Assembly: GCA_039182735.1 (NCBI GenBank)
Contig: JBCDCB010000016.1
Span: 1-58,499 of the forward strand
Length of the DNA stretch: 58,499 nt
Direction: 5' to 3'
From: JBCDCB01 sp039182735
GTDB taxonomy: Bacteria > Planctomycetota > Phycisphaerae > Phycisphaerales > UBA1924
Position numbers and translations under genes: made by a program. Shown here one piece after another: positions 17,777 through 26,448 of this stretch (positions are counted from its first letter, which is position 1; the number at the start of each line of letters is the position of its first letter). The notes beneath the pieces were generated by a model, which did no database searches, had not been told where the DNA came from, and saw only the letters and a list, made by a program, of their open reading frames with translations.

Positions 17777-17801
17777 AGCGTACGACCGAAAGCGGTACGC
17801 T
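17777..17801 (+). promoter_or_regulatory. Hairpin and -10 box (TACGCT) upstream of crcB
   Basis: AGCGTAC (17777-17783) pairs with GTACGCT (17795-17801), with an inner CCG/CGG pairing. The right arm contains TACGCT (17796-17801), which ends six bases before the ATG at 17808 and fits a leaderless -10 box. The palindrome may be an operator overlapping the promoter. It does not match the fluoride riboswitch consensus. Confidence 0.4.
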
Positions 17802-17807
17802 CCGCTG

Positions 17808-18200
17808 ATGCTGATGAAGCTGCTGATCATCTTTGTCGGGGGCGGGCTGGGGAGCTGCCTGCGGTACCTCGTCTCGCTGGGCGTGCAGCGATTCGCCGGC
17901 GACGGGTTCCCGCTCGGGACGCTCGCGGTCAACACGATCGGGTGCTTCGCGATCGGGGTCGCGGCCCACGCGATGCGGGGCGACGTCGAGGTGCGCAGCG
18001 ATGCGCACTGGTTCCTCGTCATCGGGCTCCTCGGCGGCTTCACCACGTTCTCGACGTTCGCGAACGAAACGCTGCACCTCGGACGCGACGGCGCGATCGC
18101 GCACGCGCTGCTCAACGTGCTGCTCAGCAATGCGCTCGGGCTGCTCGCGGCGTGGTGCGGGCTGATGCTCGCCGGCCGTGTCTTCAGCCAGCCAGCTTGA
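17808..18200 (+). CDS. crcB: Fluoride ion channel CrcB (Fluc)
   Basis: A 130-residue four-helix membrane protein that works as a dimer and exports fluoride. The glycine-rich GGGLGSCLRYLVS is at residues ~11-23, NTIGCFAIG near residue 43 holds the conserved Asn, and the pore signature GGFTTFSTFANE is near residues 76-87. A second in-frame ATG lies two codons on. No fluoride riboswitch is recognisable upstream. The last 17 bases overlap the convergent diguanylate cyclase gene. Identification is firm. Confidence 0.95.
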   Translation: MLMKLLIIFVGGGLGSCLRYLVSLGVQRFAGDGFPLGTLAVNTIGCFAIGVAAHAMRGDVEVRSDAHWFLVIGLLGGFTTFSTFANETLHLGRDGAIAHALLNVLLSNALGLLAAWCGLMLAGRVFSQPA

Positions 18201-19161
18201 GGTTCGGCAAGTCCCCGAATCCGCCGGCACCGTCGTGCACGTGGATGCGGTTGCGTCCGTTGGTCTTCGCGGAATAGAGCGCCTGGTCGGCGGCTTCGAG
18301 CCAGCCCGTGGGGCCCGCGACCTCGGGCAGCGGCGTGCTCGCGAGCCCGAACGACGCCGTCGCGCGGATCTCCGGGTACGCCGTCCAGCGGTGCTCCTCG
18401 ATCGCCTTGCGGATGCGTTCGCACACGCCGGCCGCTTCGTGCGCTTCGGTGCCCGGGAAGATGAGCGCAAACTCCTCGCCCCCGTAGCGGCAGGCGATGT
18501 CGTACGAGCGAACCGTCGAGGAGAGGATCTTCGCGAAGCTCTCGAGCACGGCGTCGCCCGCGGGATGCCCGAACCCGTCGTTGAGCTTCTTGAAGTGGTC
18601 GAGGTCGCACATCGCGAGCGAGACGGTCTTGTCTTCGCCGCGGAGCGCCTCGTTGACCTCGGACTCGAGGCGTTCGTCGAAGTAGGTTCGGTTCCAGAGC
18701 CCGGTCAGCCCGTCGATCTGAGCGCGCTGCCCGAGCATGAGCATGAGCCGGTGCAGCCTGATCGCCGACCCGATGCGTGCGCGCAGCTCGGGCAGATCGA
18801 ATGGCTTGGTGACGAAGTCCATCGCGCCGAGCTCGAAGGCCTGCACTTTCTCTTCGGACTGCGCCGAGCCGGAGAGCACGATCACGGGGATGTTGTGCGT
18901 CTCCTCGTCGCCCTTGAGCGCCTTGAGCACCTCGAGCCCGTGCATGGTCGGCATGTTGAGGTCGAGCAGCACGAGCGTCGGCATCTGACGCTGCGCGGAC
19001 TCCAGCCCCTCCGCGCCGTCGTACGCGCTGATCAGTTCGACGTCCTCGTTCCGGAGCTTGAACGCGAGCAGGCGATGGATCGCCGGCGAATCATCGACAA
19101 GCAGCAAGAGCGGTTGTTGATCCTGGTTCGACACGGTGCGCTTCTCCAGACGCGGGTGCAT
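18184..19161 (-). CDS. Response regulator with GGDEF diguanylate cyclase domain
   Basis: A 325-residue PleD-like two-domain protein that should make cyclic di-GMP when phosphorylated. The receiver domain (about residues 18-135) has LLLLVDDSPAIHRLL, the phospho-acceptor Asp in VLLDLNMP and the Lys in FVTKPFD. The GGDEF domain (about 150-315) has DGLTGLWNR and the active loop RYGGEEF. No RxxD inhibitory site is seen just before the loop. The HPt gene ends 11 bases upstream on the same strand, so phosphate could pass from that protein to this receiver. The opposite-strand PilZ gene nearby suggests a local c-di-GMP effector. Confidence 0.93.
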   Translation of the reverse strand: MHPRLEKRTVSNQDQQPLLLLVDDSPAIHRLLAFKLRNEDVELISAYDGAEGLESAQRQMPTLVLLDLNMPTMHGLEVLKALKGDEETHNIPVIVLSGSAQSEEKVQAFELGAMDFVTKPFDLPELRARIGSAIRLHRLMLMLGQRAQIDGLTGLWNRTYFDERLESEVNEALRGEDKTVSLAMCDLDHFKKLNDGFGHPAGDAVLESFAKILSSTVRSYDIACRYGGEEFALIFPGTEAHEAAGVCERIRKAIEEHRWTAYPEIRATASFGLASTPLPEVAGPTGWLEAADQALYSAKTNGRNRIHVHDGAGGFGDLPNLKLAG

Positions 19162-19172
19162 GGCACATCGGA

Positions 19173-19496
19173 TCAGCCGGCGGATGCTCGGTTGCAGATG
19201 TCGATGAGACGGTCGAACTCGTTGCGGAGCGAAGGGAGGTCGGTCTCGCCGCCGCGGATCGCGTTCTCGAGCGTCGCCGCGGCGTCGGTCATCTGCGAGA
19301 AGCCGTACCCCGCGCCGGCACCCTTGATCTGGTGCGCGACGCCCGCGAGCTGGTCGGCGATGCCCTGCTCGAAGCAGCGCTCGAGCTCCTGGATCCGTCC
19401 CGGCATTTCGGAGACGAACAGCTCGACGAGCTCCATCATCTCCGGATCGTCGGAGAACTCGCTCAGGATCGGTTCGGACACGGGGCCGTCGCTCAT
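19173..19496 (-). CDS. Histidine phosphotransfer (HPt) protein
   Basis: A 107-residue HPt domain protein that relays phosphate in a multistep phosphorelay. The phospho-accepting His is in HQIKGAGAGYGF near residue 57, followed by a helix ending LENAIRGG. The ATG at 19496 is preceded by GAGAGGAG at a good distance; a longer reading from 19652 adds an arginine-rich non-homologous stretch and is rejected. It precedes the response regulator/GGDEF gene by 11 bases, and the two form an obvious signalling pair. The sensor kinase is not in the window. Confidence 0.88.
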   Translation of the reverse strand: MSDGPVSEPILSEFSDDPEMMELVELFVSEMPGRIQELERCFEQGIADQLAGVAHQIKGAGAGYGFSQMTDAAATLENAIRGGETDLPSLRNEFDRLIDICNRASAG

Positions 19497-19760
19497 GGGG
19501 ACTCCTCTCGCTTCCTCGAAGTCGTTTTGTCGGTCGGATCGACGCGTCGATGCAGAGCGCGTACGCGTGCGGAGCGAAGTTTCTGATCCGGGTGAGCGCC
19601 CCGCATTCCGGTGGGGTCCGGTTGTGACGATTGCGCGAGCCGTACGGATCACGCGGATCGGACGGGGCGTCGGCTCACACAGGGCGGTGGTGTCGCGCTG
19701 TGCGATGTCCGATCACGGATTGCTCCGGGGCGCTCACGCGCCGGCACGAGCGGAGCCGAC

Positions 19761-20153
19761 ATGGACAGAGAACATCAGAGCGAGGGGCTCCGGCTGCGGA
19801 AGCACCAGCGGCAAGAACTGGAGATCCCGGGCGTGCTGCGCCCGCGGGGTGATTTGCCGCGCTTCTCCTCCGCCTCCGGATTCGCCGACGGCGTGCAGGT
19901 CAGGATCCTCGACGTCTCGGCGGGCGGGATCGGGATCATCAGCCCGGTCTTCTTCCCGCGTGGGTCCGAAGCGATCTTCACGATCTCGCGCCCGGGAGAG
20001 TCGAACGTCTCGGCAACGCTGCGCTTGATGCGCGTCCGTGCGCACGACGCCGCCGGCGCGTACTTCCTCGGCGCTCGCTTCGCCAACCCGGACGAGGACC
20101 ACACCGATCTCTTCGCGCTCGTGCCGGAACCCCCGTCGGAGGACGCGGCATGA
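19761..20153 (+). CDS. PilZ-domain protein
   Basis: A 130-residue likely c-di-GMP receptor. The arginine motif RLRKHQRQE is at the N-terminus and DVSAGGIGI (the DxSxxG part) lies near residue 54, followed by the beta-barrel ending GARFANPDEDH. CGGAG lies before the ATG at 19761; upstream extension to 19611 is not supported. The stop overlaps the start of the secretion ATPase by four bases, so it is the first gene of the T2SS/pilus operon. It may connect c-di-GMP to this machine, with the diguanylate cyclase encoded 600 bases away. Confidence 0.85.
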   Translation: MDREHQSEGLRLRKHQRQELEIPGVLRPRGDLPRFSSASGFADGVQVRILDVSAGGIGIISPVFFPRGSEAIFTISRPGESNVSATLRLMRVRAHDAAGAYFLGARFANPDEDHTDLFALVPEPPSEDAA

Positions 20154-21865
20154 TCGGCACCGACGGGTTCATCGTCGAGCACCTCGTCACCGAGGGCCTG
20201 CTGGATCGCGCGGCGGCGGACGAAGCCGTCGCGAGCGCCCGCGCGCAAGGTGCGCCGGTCGATCGCGTCCTCATCGAGAGCCAGGCGGTCAGCGAACGCG
20301 ATATGGCGATGGCCCGCGCGACACTCTGCGAGGTGCCCTTCGTCGATCTCGACGCCTTCGACGTGGACATCAACAACTCGCGCCTCGTGCCCCGCGGTCT
20401 CGCGGAGAAGCACGGCGTCTTCGTGCTGTTCCATCTCGACGAAGTCTCCACCGTTGCCGTGAACGACCCGCTCGACCTGCAGGTCGTCGATCGTCTGCGC
20501 GCGCTGCTGCATCGCGAGATCGACACCGTCGTGTGCGAGCGTTCGCTGATCGATCGGCTGGTGAGCCAGGCGTACCGCCTCGCGGGGACCGGCGGGCAGC
20601 GGACCGAAGCGGCCTCCACGATCGACACGGAACTCACCACGGGCGACGAGCCGATCGTCGCCGCGCTCAACCAGATCCTGACCGACGCGATCGACGCCGA
20701 CGCCTCGGACATCCACATCAGCCCCTGCGAGCGCGAGCTGCAGCTGCGCTATCGCATCGACGGCAGGCTCCGCGCGCAGCAAGGGCCGCCCGTCTCCGCG
20801 CACCCGGCGCTCGTGCAACGCCTCAAAGTGATGTCCGGGCTCGACCTCACACAGACGCGGCGTCCGCAGGACGGCAAGTGCCGCTTCGAACACCGCAGCC
20901 AGAAGTACGAACTCCGCGTCAGCCTCATCCCGACCGTCAACGGCGAGAACGCCGTGCTCCGCATCCTGCGCCCCAACGCCGACATCCTCGGGTTCGACCG
21001 CCTCGGCGTGCCGAGCGACATGATCGCCTCGCTCAACGAGTGCCTCGATCAGCCGCACGGCATGCTGCTCGTCACCGGGCCCACCGGCTCCGGCAAGACC
21101 AGCACGCTCTACACCGCGGTCAAACGCCTCAACACCTCCGACCGCAACATCGTGACGATCGAGGATCCCGTCGAGATCCGCGTCGCCGGCGTGCGACAGG
21201 TGCAGGCCAACGCAGAGATCGGGCTCGGCTTCGCAGAAGCCCTGCGCTCCGTGCTCCGCCAGGACCCCGACGTCGTGCTCGTCGGCGAGATCCGCGACCC
21301 CGAAACCGCGCGCATCGCAACGCAAGCCGCGCTGACCGGGCACATCGTCCTCAGCACGCTGCACACCAACGAGTCCGCCGGCGCCATCGCGCGCATGCTC
21401 AGCCTCGAAGTCCCCGCCTTCGCGCTCCGCGCGGCGCTGCTCGGCGTCATCGCCCAACGCCTCGTGCGCACCGTGTGCCCCGACTGCGCCACGATCGATC
21501 GCCCCGACGCCAGCGTCGTGCGCCGCCTCGGCATCGACCCCGCCACGCACTTCAAGATCGGTGCCGGCTGCGCACGCTGCCACCAGACCGGCTACCACGG
21601 ACGCGTCGGCATCTTCGAGATGATCCGCGTCACCCACGACGTCGGCGCCGCGATCGAACGCGGCGCGCCCGTCGCCGAGATCGAGTCCGTCGCCTTCTCC
21701 CAGCGCAGCCTCGCGCAGGCCTACGCGCATGGGCCCATGCGTCTCGACGGCGTGCGCAAGGTCGAACTCGGGATCACCAGCGTCGAAGAGGTCGCACGCG
21801 TCATCCAGACCAAGGCCCTCGGGTCCGAGCCGGAGACCGACCACACCCTGCGGGTCTCGGCATGA
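20150..21865 (+). CDS. gspE: Type II secretion / type IV pilus assembly ATPase (GspE/PilB)
   Basis: A 571-residue hexameric cytoplasmic ATPase that drives pseudopilus or pilus extension. The N-terminal ~150 residues form the GspE-N domain. The Walker A GPTGSGKTST is near residue 310, the Asp box and Walker B (VVLVGEIRDPETA) are near 380-392, and the His box LSTLHTNESAGAI is at about 402. A zinc-binding tetracysteine, CPDC and CARC (about residues 443-484), is present, as in GspE and PilB. It overlaps the PilZ gene before it and the platform gene after it by ATGA. Confidence 0.95.
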   Translation: MIGTDGFIVEHLVTEGLLDRAAADEAVASARAQGAPVDRVLIESQAVSERDMAMARATLCEVPFVDLDAFDVDINNSRLVPRGLAEKHGVFVLFHLDEVSTVAVNDPLDLQVVDRLRALLHREIDTVVCERSLIDRLVSQAYRLAGTGGQRTEAASTIDTELTTGDEPIVAALNQILTDAIDADASDIHISPCERELQLRYRIDGRLRAQQGPPVSAHPALVQRLKVMSGLDLTQTRRPQDGKCRFEHRSQKYELRVSLIPTVNGENAVLRILRPNADILGFDRLGVPSDMIASLNECLDQPHGMLLVTGPTGSGKTSTLYTAVKRLNTSDRNIVTIEDPVEIRVAGVRQVQANAEIGLGFAEALRSVLRQDPDVVLVGEIRDPETARIATQAALTGHIVLSTLHTNESAGAIARMLSLEVPAFALRAALLGVIAQRLVRTVCPDCATIDRPDASVVRRLGIDPATHFKIGAGCARCHQTGYHGRVGIFEMIRVTHDVGAAIERGAPVAEIESVAFSQRSLAQAYAHGPMRLDGVRKVELGITSVEEVARVIQTKALGSEPETDHTLRVSA

Positions 21866-23076
21866 GCGCCTCCGTCTTTGCCTATCGCGGCGTCTCGACG
21901 GATGGCGGCGGCGTGCGCGGGTCCATCGAGGCCGCCGATCGCGCCGAGGCCTACCGCAAGCTCACCGCGCAGGGCGTCACACCCACCAAGCTCAGCGCCT
22001 CGAACCCGCAGCAATCGCGCGCATCTCTCTTCTCGCGTTCGGGCGTGAAGGCAGAGCAGATCGCCTCGGTCACGCAGCAGCTCGCGGTGCTCCTGAGCGC
22101 GGGGCTCCCCGTCACCGACGCGATCCTCTCCATCGCGGAGCAGGAACCCGCCGGGCGCCTGCGCCAAGCACTCGTCAGCGTCGCGCGCTCCGTGCAATCG
22201 GGCTCGACCATCACCGAGTCGCTACGCCCGCACGTGTCGATCTTCGGCGAGATCTACATCGAGACCGTTCATGCCGCCGAGCAGACCGGAAACGTCACCA
22301 CCGTGCTCGAGCACCTCGCGCGATCCGTGCAGGACGGCATGGAGCTCCGCCGCACCGTGCGCGGCGCGTTGATGTACCCCGCCGCGGTGCTCGTCGCGAT
22401 CGGGCTCGCGGTCGCCTTTCTCCTCGTCTTCGTCGTCCCGAAGTTCGCGCACATGTTCATGGACCGCGGCGTCGAGCTCCCTGCGCTGACCAGCGCGCTG
22501 CTCGTGTTCGGCGAATCCGTCAAGTCCTTCTGGTACGCGTATCTCGGCGTCATCGGGGGCGCGGTCTTCACGCTCCGTTCCGTCTGGGCGAGCCCCCGCG
22601 GGCGTCTGGCGATCGACGGCGCGCTCCACCGCGTCCCGCTGCTGCGGGACATCCTCGTGGACGTCGCCGTCGCCCGATTCACAAGCGTGCTCGGCATCGC
22701 GCTGCGCAGCGGGCTCGGGCTGATCGAGTCGCTCGAGATGGCATCGCGCGCTTCCGGGCGGCCCACGCTCCGACGCGACATCGATCGCGCCGTCGCCTCG
22801 ATCCGAGGCGGTTCACGCCTCCGCGACGGCGTGCACGCCAGCGACTACCTGCCCGCGTTCGCCAAACAACTGCTCTCCGCGGGCGAGACATCCGGGCGCG
22901 TGCCCGAGATGTGCCGGATCGCCAGCGAGCACTTCTCCTCCCGCGCGATGCACCTCGCCAAGAACGCCGCCACCGTGCTCGAGCCCGCGCTCATCGCGCT
23001 GCTCACCGGCGTCGTGCTGGTCGTGGCGCTGGCGATCTTCATGCCCATGTGGAACATGATCTCGCTTGTCGGATAA
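21862..23076 (+). CDS. gspF: Type II secretion / pilus inner-membrane platform protein (GspF/PilC)
   Basis: A 404-residue polytopic protein that couples the ATPase to pseudopilin assembly. It has two copies of the GspF cytoplasmic domain (first near residues 65-185, second near 265-385) and three transmembrane segments, including AAVLVAIGLAVAFLLVFVVPKF. Typical signatures are QQLAVLLSAGLPVTDAI in the first repeat and RFTSVLGIALRSGLGLIESL in the second. The start ATGA overlaps gspE. The 1012-residue reading that begins at 20038 is an artefact of an open upstream frame. Confidence 0.93.
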   Translation: MSASVFAYRGVSTDGGGVRGSIEAADRAEAYRKLTAQGVTPTKLSASNPQQSRASLFSRSGVKAEQIASVTQQLAVLLSAGLPVTDAILSIAEQEPAGRLRQALVSVARSVQSGSTITESLRPHVSIFGEIYIETVHAAEQTGNVTTVLEHLARSVQDGMELRRTVRGALMYPAAVLVAIGLAVAFLLVFVVPKFAHMFMDRGVELPALTSALLVFGESVKSFWYAYLGVIGGAVFTLRSVWASPRGRLAIDGALHRVPLLRDILVDVAVARFTSVLGIALRSGLGLIESLEMASRASGRPTLRRDIDRAVASIRGGSRLRDGVHASDYLPAFAKQLLSAGETSGRVPEMCRIASEHFSSRAMHLAKNAATVLEPALIALLTGVVLVVALAIFMPMWNMISLVG

Positions 23077-23199
23077 CCCGCACAGCCCGCACGGAGATAC
23101 CCCGCTTCCGGGTATCCGATTCCTCCGCCTGAACCCGGATCGCCCAGAAGCCGATGCCAAAGAGGAACTCATTACGAGTTGTTCGATGGAGATTCAAAG

Positions 23200-23673
23200 A
23201 TGCACCGTTCGTCCTCACGTCGCGCCTTCACGCTGATCGAACTGATCGCGGTCGTCGTCATCCTCGCCGTGCTCTCGGGCATCGCGATCCCGACCTACTT
23301 CGATTATTCGGCGCGGGCGCAGACAGCCGCCGTGCAGGGCGCACTGGGCGGCGTGCGCACGGGCATCGCGTCCTTCTACGCCAACGCGGCGACGAACGGC
23401 AATCCGTTGTATCCCACGCTCCAGCAGCTCACAGAGCAGGGCACGGTCATGCAGGAACCCCTGCCGCCCAACCCGTACAACGGTCTGAACAACGTCATCG
23501 CCGCGACGCAGGCGGAGGCCGACGCCCGGACGACGTCCGCGACCGCGGCGGGGTGGCGCTACTTCGTCAACAACGCCGCGACGCCTCCCGTCGCCGTCTT
23601 CTACGCCAACTCGACGGAGGCCACGCGTGTGAACGACGCCGCCGGCGCCGCGATCAACGCCAACGACCTTTGA
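23200..23673 (+). CDS. Major pseudopilin / pilin-like protein (GspG-like)
   Basis: A 157-residue prepilin. The short leader ends RRA and the mature part begins FTLIELIAVVVILAVLSGIAIP, with Glu at +5. The residue before the cleavage site is Ala rather than the usual Gly. The C-terminal part is small, polar and alanine/asparagine-rich, with no disulfide. The ATG at 23200 has GGAG upstream; a TTG at 23179 is less likely. Its place after the ATPase and platform genes suggests it is the main filament subunit. Confidence 0.88.
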   Translation: MHRSSSRRAFTLIELIAVVVILAVLSGIAIPTYFDYSARAQTAAVQGALGGVRTGIASFYANAATNGNPLYPTLQQLTEQGTVMQEPLPPNPYNGLNNVIAATQAEADARTTSATAAGWRYFVNNAATPPVAVFYANSTEATRVNDAAGAAINANDL

Positions 23674-23701
23674 ACCGCCCGCGCGGTCCCGGAAGTTCAC
23701 G

Positions 23702-25300
23702 ATGCGCACCCCGAACGCAACGCTTCGGCTCACGCCCTCGTCGCTGACGCTCGAGTCGGCATCTGCACGCGCATCCAGGCCTCTCGACCCGGCGACGTGG
23801 TCCGACGTCTGGTCGCGCGGACTCACGGACCTGCTGCCCTCGCTCAAGTCACTGGTGCAGGAGACGGGCTCGCAAGGCGCGGCAATCGAGGCGCGATTCG
23901 ATTCTCCCAACGCGCACGCCGGCGTCATCTCGATCCCCGGCACGGGGCGCGCCGTCATCGACGCGGCGCTCCTCTCGCTCGAAGAGCAGATCGGCGCCCT
24001 CGACGAGTGGTGCGTCGCGGCGGAGGTGATCTCGCGAAGCGAAGAGCGCTCGCATGTCCTCACGTGCGCGGAGAACGAGCGCGCCGCGGATCAGGTCGCC
24101 AGGCTCGCCGTGAGCGCCGGGCTCAAGCCGGTCGAGCAGCGTTCGCTGCTCTCGGTCGCGCTCGAAAGCGCGGTCACCGCCGCGGTCGGCGCGTGCGAGC
24201 CCGACGCTTCTATCGCGCAGCTCTCGCTGGAAGACGATCGGCTGGTGGTGTGCGTCGCGTCGCGCGGGCGTCTGGCGTTCGTGCGCTCCGCGACGGTCGG
24301 GCTCTCGCACCTCGCGACGCCGCTCGCGCGGCAGCTCGCTGGGGAGCGGGCCGGCCTCAACGCACGCGAGCTCGACGAGGCGATGAGAATCCTCCGCGAG
24401 ATCGGGATCCCCGATCAGAACACGCCGATCCCCGGTTCGGAGCTGCGAGGACGAGACGTGCTCCCGTCGATGCAGTCCGTCCTCCAACGCATCGCGCTCG
24501 AGCTGAGACAATCCGTGCGGTTCGGGCTGCCGAGCGATGCGCCGCGTCCCGTTCGCCTCGCGCTCCACGCCCAGGCCGGCGAGATCGCCAATCTCGGCGA
24601 GCTCCTCGCGGTCGAGCTCGAGCAGGACGACTTCGCCTCGTCCGTGACGACGTCCAACCCGGCACCGGCGCACAGGTCGAACGTCCCGCTGCTGCTCCCG
24701 CGTTCGGCGCGCGAGCGTCGCGCGGTGCGCCGGTCGCAGCGTGTCGCGATCGCCGGCATCGCGCTCGCGTGCGCGGTGACGGGTGTCGAGGCGGGTTGGA
24801 ACCACTGGAACGCCGGCGCGATCGACATGCAGCGTGCCTCGCTGCTCGCGGGGGCGCCGAGCGGCGAGCAGATGCACGCCGAGCTCGTCGATGCCCAGTT
24901 CCGTGTGACGCGCACGCACCAGCGTCTGGAAGTGCTCGCGGACCAACTGGGCGCGAGCGCGAAGGTGGCCCCCGTTCTTCGTCAGCTCGCCGACTCGCGC
25001 CCCGATCGCGTGCGGATGACAGACGTGTCCTTCTCCGCGCAGGGCGGAACGCCCACGTGCCAGGTCTGGGGCCTGGTCGAGCACGCGGGCGACGGGGACG
25101 ACGCCTCCGGCGCTCGGGCGCTGCTCGTTGACTTCGCGCGCGTGCTCACCGAATCCCCCCTTGTCCGCGATGTTCAGCTCGGATCGACAAGCCGCGTGGA
25201 GCAAGCCGGCGCCGAATCCGTCCACTTCGGGCTGACGATCGAACTCGTCCCGACGTCCACGCTGTCGCTGCTCGGCAACAGGGAGGGGAGCGGCCCGTGA
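23702..25300 (+). CDS. PilM-PilN-like fusion protein (GspL-like role)
   Basis: A 532-residue protein in the position of gspL or pilM/pilN. Residues 1-~345 look like a divergent actin-like PilM domain (SGLKPVEQRSLLSVALESAV, then SIAQLSLEDDRLVVCVASRGRLAFVRS). A single transmembrane segment lies at ~345-366 (VAIAGIALACAVTGVEAGW). Residues ~370-532 resemble PilN: a coiled stretch and then a ferredoxin-like fold. In T2SS the same job is done by one protein, GspL. Family assignment rests on order and topology more than on exact motifs, so it is a moderate call. Confidence 0.65.
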   Translation: MRTPNATLRLTPSSLTLESASARASRPLDPATWSDVWSRGLTDLLPSLKSLVQETGSQGAAIEARFDSPNAHAGVISIPGTGRAVIDAALLSLEEQIGALDEWCVAAEVISRSEERSHVLTCAENERAADQVARLAVSAGLKPVEQRSLLSVALESAVTAAVGACEPDASIAQLSLEDDRLVVCVASRGRLAFVRSATVGLSHLATPLARQLAGERAGLNARELDEAMRILREIGIPDQNTPIPGSELRGRDVLPSMQSVLQRIALELRQSVRFGLPSDAPRPVRLALHAQAGEIANLGELLAVELEQDDFASSVTTSNPAPAHRSNVPLLLPRSARERRAVRRSQRVAIAGIALACAVTGVEAGWNHWNAGAIDMQRASLLAGAPSGEQMHAELVDAQFRVTRTHQRLEVLADQLGASAKVAPVLRQLADSRPDRVRMTDVSFSAQGGTPTCQVWGLVEHAGDGDDASGARALLVDFARVLTESPLVRDVQLGSTSRVEQAGAESVHFGLTIELVPTSTLSLLGNREGSGP

Positions 25301-25896
25301 TGATCTCGGCTTCACACGACTCAACCCGCGAACGCTTCGCGAAGGCGCTCATCGTCGGCGCAGTCTGTGCCGCGCTGGGCGCTATGGTGCTGTCGCCGTC
25401 GCGCGCGCGCAGCGTGCAGGCAGAAACGGCCCTCGCCGCGGCGGAGTCATACGCCATGCTCGCGCCGGAAGCGCAGGGAGACCTCGCGGCGCTGCGATTG
25501 CGTCTCGAACGGTACGAGCGTTCGCTCGACTGTCTGCCCCAAGCACCACGCGAAGGCGGCTCGCAGTCGATGCTGCACGGCCGGGTCGAGAAAATCGCCG
25601 AACAGGTCAACGTCTCGATCCGGGCGTTCGACGTCAGCGCGCCGACGCCGATCCCGTCCAGCGCGCGCGGCGATTTCTCGGACATCAGCGAAACGCGCGT
25701 GAGCCTCCGCGCCGAGGGCACCTACGCCGCGATCACCGCCTTCCTCGACGCATACGCGCACGGGCACGGCGCCGTGGCCTTCCGCGACACACGCATGCTC
25801 GCGAGCGACGTCCCGGGCGAGGACGTCATCAACCTGTCGCTCGAGGTGTCTCACTTCGGGCTCATCGAGCAGCCGAAGATCGGGGAGGCACCATGA
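25300..25896 (+). CDS. PilO/GspM-like inner-membrane assembly protein
   Basis: A 198-residue bitopic protein. A transmembrane segment (ALIVGAVCAALGAMVLS) lies at residues ~15-32, followed by a coiled stretch and a periplasmic ferredoxin-like domain typical of PilO and GspM (ITAFLDAYAHGHGAVAFRDTRML). It probably pairs with the preceding PilM-PilN-like protein in the inner-membrane complex. The ATG overlaps the upstream stop by one base (TGATG); a GTG three bases earlier is equally possible. The next gene overlaps by ATGA. Confidence 0.65.
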   Translation: MISASHDSTRERFAKALIVGAVCAALGAMVLSPSRARSVQAETALAAAESYAMLAPEAQGDLAALRLRLERYERSLDCLPQAPREGGSQSMLHGRVEKIAEQVNVSIRAFDVSAPTPIPSSARGDFSDISETRVSLRAEGTYAAITAFLDAYAHGHGAVAFRDTRMLASDVPGEDVINLSLEVSHFGLIEQPKIGEAP

Positions 25897-26417
25897 CGAC
25901 GTCACGAGACGTGCGCGCGCGCACCCGCGACATGCTTGTGCTCGCCGCGCCGCTCCTCGCGGTGCAGGGCGTGGCGTTGATGATCGGCACGTCGCCAAGC
26001 CTATCGATGGCAACGCCGGCCGCTCCGATCGCCGAGATCGACGTGCCCGCGGCGGATCTGCTCCGCGTCGATGCCGCGCTGCTGACGGCGGCGGCGCACG
26101 CGGATCACCTCGCCGAGACATCGGCTGACGTGCGTTCGCCGATGATGGTCGAGCCGTGGGTTTTCGACGACGAGCCGGTGCTCTCGGTCGATGGCACACC
26201 CGCGCCCTCGATCAACCCGGCACCGGAGTTCCAGTTGACAACCATCATGCGCGGGCGCGGCGGAGAGCCGCTCGCGCGCATCGAGGGCACCCTCGCCTCG
26301 GTCGGACACGACCTCGGTGATGGCTGGAGCGTCGTTGCGATCGATCTGGTCGGCAGGACCGTCACGATCGGGCACGAAGACGGGACCGAGTCGGTGCTGA
26401 CCCTCGGCCCCTTCTGA
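25893..26417 (+). CDS. GspC/PilP-like periplasmic connector
   Basis: A 174-residue protein with one N-terminal hydrophobic segment (MLVLAAPLLAVQGVALMIG, about residues 14-32), a proline/alanine linker and a small C-terminal beta domain (TIMRGRGGEPLARIEGTLASVGHDLGDGWSVVAID). This is the layout of GspC HR and PilP domains, which bind the secretin. The secretin itself is not in the window. Assignment is by order and architecture. Confidence 0.55.
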   Translation: MTTSRDVRARTRDMLVLAAPLLAVQGVALMIGTSPSLSMATPAAPIAEIDVPAADLLRVDAALLTAAAHADHLAETSADVRSPMMVEPWVFDDEPVLSVDGTPAPSINPAPEFQLTTIMRGRGGEPLARIEGTLASVGHDLGDGWSVVAIDLVGRTVTIGHEDGTESVLTLGPF

Positions 26418-26448
26418 CTTGCAATCGAAACTCGATGAGGAGGTTCCC

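Noticed and set aside
17700..17810. Fluoride riboswitch before crcB
   Set aside because: The conserved pseudoknot elements of the crcB RNA motif are absent and the promoter box lies six bases from the start codon.
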